A stretch of 64,000 nt of DNA from Epidermidibacterium keratini (GTDB taxonomy: Bacteria > Actinomycetota > Actinomycetes > Mycobacteriales > Antricoccaceae): positions 3,804,067-3,868,066 of the forward strand of contig NZ_CP047156.1 in the NCBI RefSeq assembly GCF_009834025.1, read 5' to 3'. A program made the translations under genes and the position numbers. Below, in pieces: positions 61,898 through 64,000 of this stretch (within the stretch, counting starts at the first letter, position 1; the number at the start of each line of letters is the position of its first letter). Below the pieces are notes generated by a model that searched no databases, had not been told where the DNA came from, and was given only the letters and a program-made list of their open reading frames with translations.

Positions 61898-63121
61898 TTA
61901 GAGGGCGATGCCCAACAGGGCGTCGATCGCGTCGCTCATCTCTTTCGGTGCGGCGGCGTCGGTGCCTTCGGCGGTGACCCAGGCATCGATGATCGCGAGC
62001 GCGCCGGGAGTATCGAGGTCGTCGGCGAGCCGTTCGCGCAGGGTCGCGATCACCGGCGCCGCCTCGCTTGCCGAGTCGCGGCTCACCGCCATGCGCCAGC
62101 GCGCGAGCTGGGCCTCGGCGTCGTGCAGCAGCTCCTCGGTCCACTCGCGGTCATCGCGGTAGTGCCCATGCAGCAGGGCAAGGCGGATCGCCATCGGGTC
62201 GGTGCCGGCCTGGGTGAGCTCTGAGACGCGCACGAGGTTGCCGAGGCTCTTGGACATCTTGTGCCCGTCGTAGCCGATCATTCCGGCCTGCGTGTAGTGG
62301 TCGGCAAACGGCTCGCGCCCGGTCACCTTCTCGGCGTGCGCGACCGACATCTCATGGTGTGGGAAGCGCAGGTCGGCGCCGCCGCCCTGCAGGTCGATCT
62401 GCTCACCGAGGTACTTCAGCGCGATGGCGGCGCACTCGATGTGCCACCCAGGCCGGCCGCTGCCGAGCTGGGTCGGCCACGCCGGATCGCCGGGGCGCTC
62501 GCCCTTCCACAGCAGCGGGTCGAGCCGGTGCCGCTTGCCTTCGCGATCGGGATCTCCCCCGCGCTCGGCAAACAGCTCGTCCATCGTCGCCTCGTCATAA
62601 CGGCTGACGTAGCCGAAGCGCGGAGCCTGGCTCACGTCGAAGTAGATGTCGCCGCTGTCGTCCTCAAGGCGGTACGCCGCTCCGTCGTCGAGCAGCTTGG
62701 TCACGGCGTCGGTCACCAGCGGGATGGTCTCGACGGCGCCGAGGTAGTCATTCGGCGGCAGGATCCGCAGCGCTTCCATGTCGCTGCGGAAGAGGTCGGT
62801 CTCGCGCTGGGCGAGCTCCTCCCACGGGATCTCGTCGCGGGCGGCGCGCTCGATCAGCGGGTCGTCGACATCGGTCACGTTTTGCACGTAGTCGACCTGC
62901 TTACCGAGGTCACGCCAGACGCGCTGGACGAGGTCGAACGCGAGGTACGTCGCCGCGTGGCCAAGGTGCGTGGCGTCGTACGGCGTGATCCCGCAGACAT
63001 ACATCGTCGCCCGATCCCCGGTCGCCGAGGGCCGGACCTCATCGGACGCGCTGTCATAGAGCGAGAGCTGCGGCCCCGTTCCCTCGATCTGCGGAACGTC
63101 GACGTCAGCCCAAGATTGCAT
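61898..63121 (-). CDS. mshC: Mycothiol biosynthesis ligase MshC
   Basis: 407 residues. [27 protein letters not shown] near 41 (HIGH-like THLGHAAT, zinc Cys 43), [15 protein letters not shown] near 222 (second zinc Cys), [16 protein letters not shown] near 249, and [15 protein letters not shown] (KMSKS) near 278. MshC joins cysteine to glucosamine-inositol for mycothiol. It resembles cysteinyl-tRNA synthetase but lacks its C-terminal tRNA domain and matches M. tuberculosis Rv2130c in order after metH and PAC2. The TAGCCT hexamer six bases upstream supports the start. Confidence 0.93.
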   Translation of the reverse strand: MQSWADVDVPQIEGTGPQLSLYDSASDEVRPSATGDRATMYVCGITPYDATHLGHAATYLAFDLVQRVWRDLGKQVDYVQNVTDVDDPLIERAARDEIPWEELAQRETDLFRSDMEALRILPPNDYLGAVETIPLVTDAVTKLLDDGAAYRLEDDSGDIYFDVSQAPRFGYVSRYDEATMDELFAERGGDPDREGKRHRLDPLLWKGERPGDPAWPTQLGSGRPGWHIECAAIALKYLGEQIDLQGGGADLRFPHHEMSVAHAEKVTGREPFADHYTQAGMIGYDGHKMSKSLGNLVRVSELTQAGTDPMAIRLALLHGHYRDDREWTEELLHDAEAQLARWRMAVSRDSASEAAPVIATLRERLADDLDTPGALAIIDAWVTAEGTDAAAPKEMSDAIDALLGIAL

Positions 63122-63127
63122 GATGTG

Positions 63128-63133
63128 AGGCTA
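63128..63133 (-). promoter_or_regulatory. -10 hexamer of mshC
   Basis: TAGCCT on the minus strand, ending six bases before ATG 63121. Confidence 0.5.
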
Positions 63134-63149
63134 CCGATCCGTTAGCGGG

Positions 63150-63884
63150 CTAGAAGGGTGGGTAGGGCACGGGAGGCCAGTCGCCGCTCGGCTCGGGATG
63201 CCGGCCGGTGCGCAGCAGCCCCCGCACCCGTTCGCGGGTGCGGGCGACCTCGGCGACCGTCAGATGCTCCTCGAGCGAGTCAGCCAGCCCCTCGTCAAAC
63301 CGGGCGCACAACCGCTCGAGTACGCCGATCGCCTCCTGCGGCAACGGCTCGCCGGCCCACCGCCACAACACGGTGCGCAGCTTGTCCTCGACGCTGAACG
63401 TGACCCCGTGATCGACGCCCCAGCAGTCGTAATCGACGACCGGGGTGCCGCCAGGCATGGGCCTCGGGATGAGGTGCCCGCCCTTGCGGTCACTGTTGTT
63501 GATGACGGCGTCAAAGACGCTCAATAGCCGCAGGTGCGGCGCCGCCGACTGGGCGTATTCGACAAGGTCGACGTCCTCGTCACCGTTGACCCACAGCTGG
63601 ACCATCCCCGAGCCGAACTCACCGTCGCGCAGGATCGTCGGGGGCACGAAGTCCCAGCCCGTCTCGGCGCTCACGAGGTACGCCGCGACCTCGCGGCCAG
63701 CCAGCGTGCCATCGGGGAAGTCCCATAGCGGACGCTCACCGAGCACCGGTTTGTAGACGCAGTGCTCCTCGCGCTCGCCGTCGGTGATCTCACACAGCAG
63801 CGTCGCGTTGCTCGCGTCCATGATGCGACCCACGACGGTCAGCTCACCGTCGCGAAGCAACTCCAGGTCCGCGGCCTCGCTCAC
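63150..63884 (-). CDS. SCO1664-family protein (PI3K/PI4K-like kinase fold)
   Basis: 244 residues from GTG 63884. VYKPVLGERPLWDFPDGTLAGREVAAYLVSAETGWDFVPPTILRDGEFGSGMVQLWV, SVFDAVINNSDRKGGHLIPRP and VVDYDCWGVDHGVTFSVEDKLRTVLWRWAGEPLP are highly conserved in this actinobacterial family. A kinase-like fold with conserved Lys and DRKGGH/D residues is inferred from family knowledge. Its start overlaps the stop of the upstream DUF3090 gene by four bases, as in Streptomyces, indicating co-translation. Confidence 0.88.
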   Translation of the reverse strand: MSEAADLELLRDGELTVVGRIMDASNATLLCEITDGEREEHCVYKPVLGERPLWDFPDGTLAGREVAAYLVSAETGWDFVPPTILRDGEFGSGMVQLWVNGDEDVDLVEYAQSAAPHLRLLSVFDAVINNSDRKGGHLIPRPMPGGTPVVDYDCWGVDHGVTFSVEDKLRTVLWRWAGEPLPQEAIGVLERLCARFDEGLADSLEEHLTVAEVARTRERVRGLLRTGRHPEPSGDWPPVPYPPF

Positions 63885-64000
63885 GAGAGCGCGGCGCGGT
63901 GGTAGCCGTTTTGCCGCGGGCAGATGTGGCCGGTCGGCTCGAGGGGTCGCCCGCAGAGCGGGCAGGCGGCGCGGCCAGCCTCGACGAGGGCAATGGCGCG
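63881..64000 (-). CDS. DUF3090-family protein, C-terminal end only
   Basis: The last 39 codons are visible and read LVEAGRAACPLCGRPLEPTGHICPRQNGY, a zinc-binding CPLCG...CP end characteristic of DUF3090 proteins that sit next to SCO1664-type genes. The 5' part is outside the window. Function unknown. Confidence 0.75.
   Translation of the reverse strand, partial: RAIALVEAGRAACPLCGRPLEPTGHICPRQNGYHRAALS

Overview
The window is high-GC actinobacterial chromosome. The right two thirds carry a complete Pup-proteasome locus (pafA, prcA, prcB, pup, dop, mpa), with pafB/pafC, tatA/tatC, helY, trmI, metH, a PAC2-family gene and mshC (mycothiol synthesis) around it. This order closely follows the Rv2090-Rv2130c neighbourhood of Mycobacterium tuberculosis, but the RbpA, SCO1664-like, DUF222/HNH and repeat content point to another actinomycete lineage (perhaps Antricoccaceae/Geodermatophilales-like; this is a guess).

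Layout. 1-11.9 kb: accessory metabolism. A TetR/MFS efflux pair comes first, then an AidB-like acyl-CoA dehydrogenase coupled to a haloacetate-dehalogenase-like hydrolase, two acetyltransferases, a PaaX regulator divergent from a second AidB-like dehydrogenase, a TetR regulator, a lipoprotein and an aminoglycoside-phosphotransferase-fold kinase. 12.1-13.0 kb: a methyltransferase gene behind what looks like a tryptophan-codon leader peptide, three mutually exclusive stems and a Shine-Dalgarno-sequestering hairpin. 13.0-14.2 kb: a gene-free stretch holding a dif-like Xer site, palindromes and a dispersed repeat. 14.2-20.4 kb: a five-gene dipeptide/oligopeptide ABC importer operon. 20.4-31.6 kb: metallophosphoesterase, zinc-ribbon protein, GDPD, acyltransferase, class III aminotransferase, UMF1-type transporter, thymidine kinase, rbpA (behind a SigR-type promoter), lnt, M24 peptidase and a 5'-3' exonuclease. 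31.7-39.3 kb: Gln/Gly/Tyr-rich DUF4333 protein, helY, tatC, tatA, a small membrane protein, pafC and pafB, all on the minus strand. 39.3-42.8 kb: DUF3866 and DUF222/HNH genes on the plus strand, with repeats between them. 42.9-49.7 kb: the Pup-proteasome genes on the minus strand. 49.9-64 kb: membrane protein, trmI, M50 protease, RecB-like nuclease, HAD hydrolase, metH, PAC2, a GAP/LysE-like membrane protein, PhoX, mshC, SCO1664-like and the end of a DUF3090 gene.

How the genes work together. Mpa (ring ATPase), PrcA/PrcB (20S core), Pup (ending GGQ), Dop (deamidase/depupylase) and PafA (ligase) form a full pupylation-degradation system. PafB/PafC are WYL regulators of the DNA-damage response. 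MshC makes mycothiol, and the SigR-type promoter of rbpA fits thiol-stress control of transcription. TatA/TatC would export PhoX, which has a twin-arginine signal.

A recurring regulatory feature is leaderless transcription: at 17 start codons (16 genes and the leader peptide) a TAnnnT -10 hexamer lies only 6-8 bases upstream. Four long hairpins all have 23-base arms, and a roughly 50-bp palindromic repeat family occurs at several sites, in places supplying the last codons of genes. No rRNA, tRNA, CRISPR array, prophage or recognisable insertion sequence was seen.
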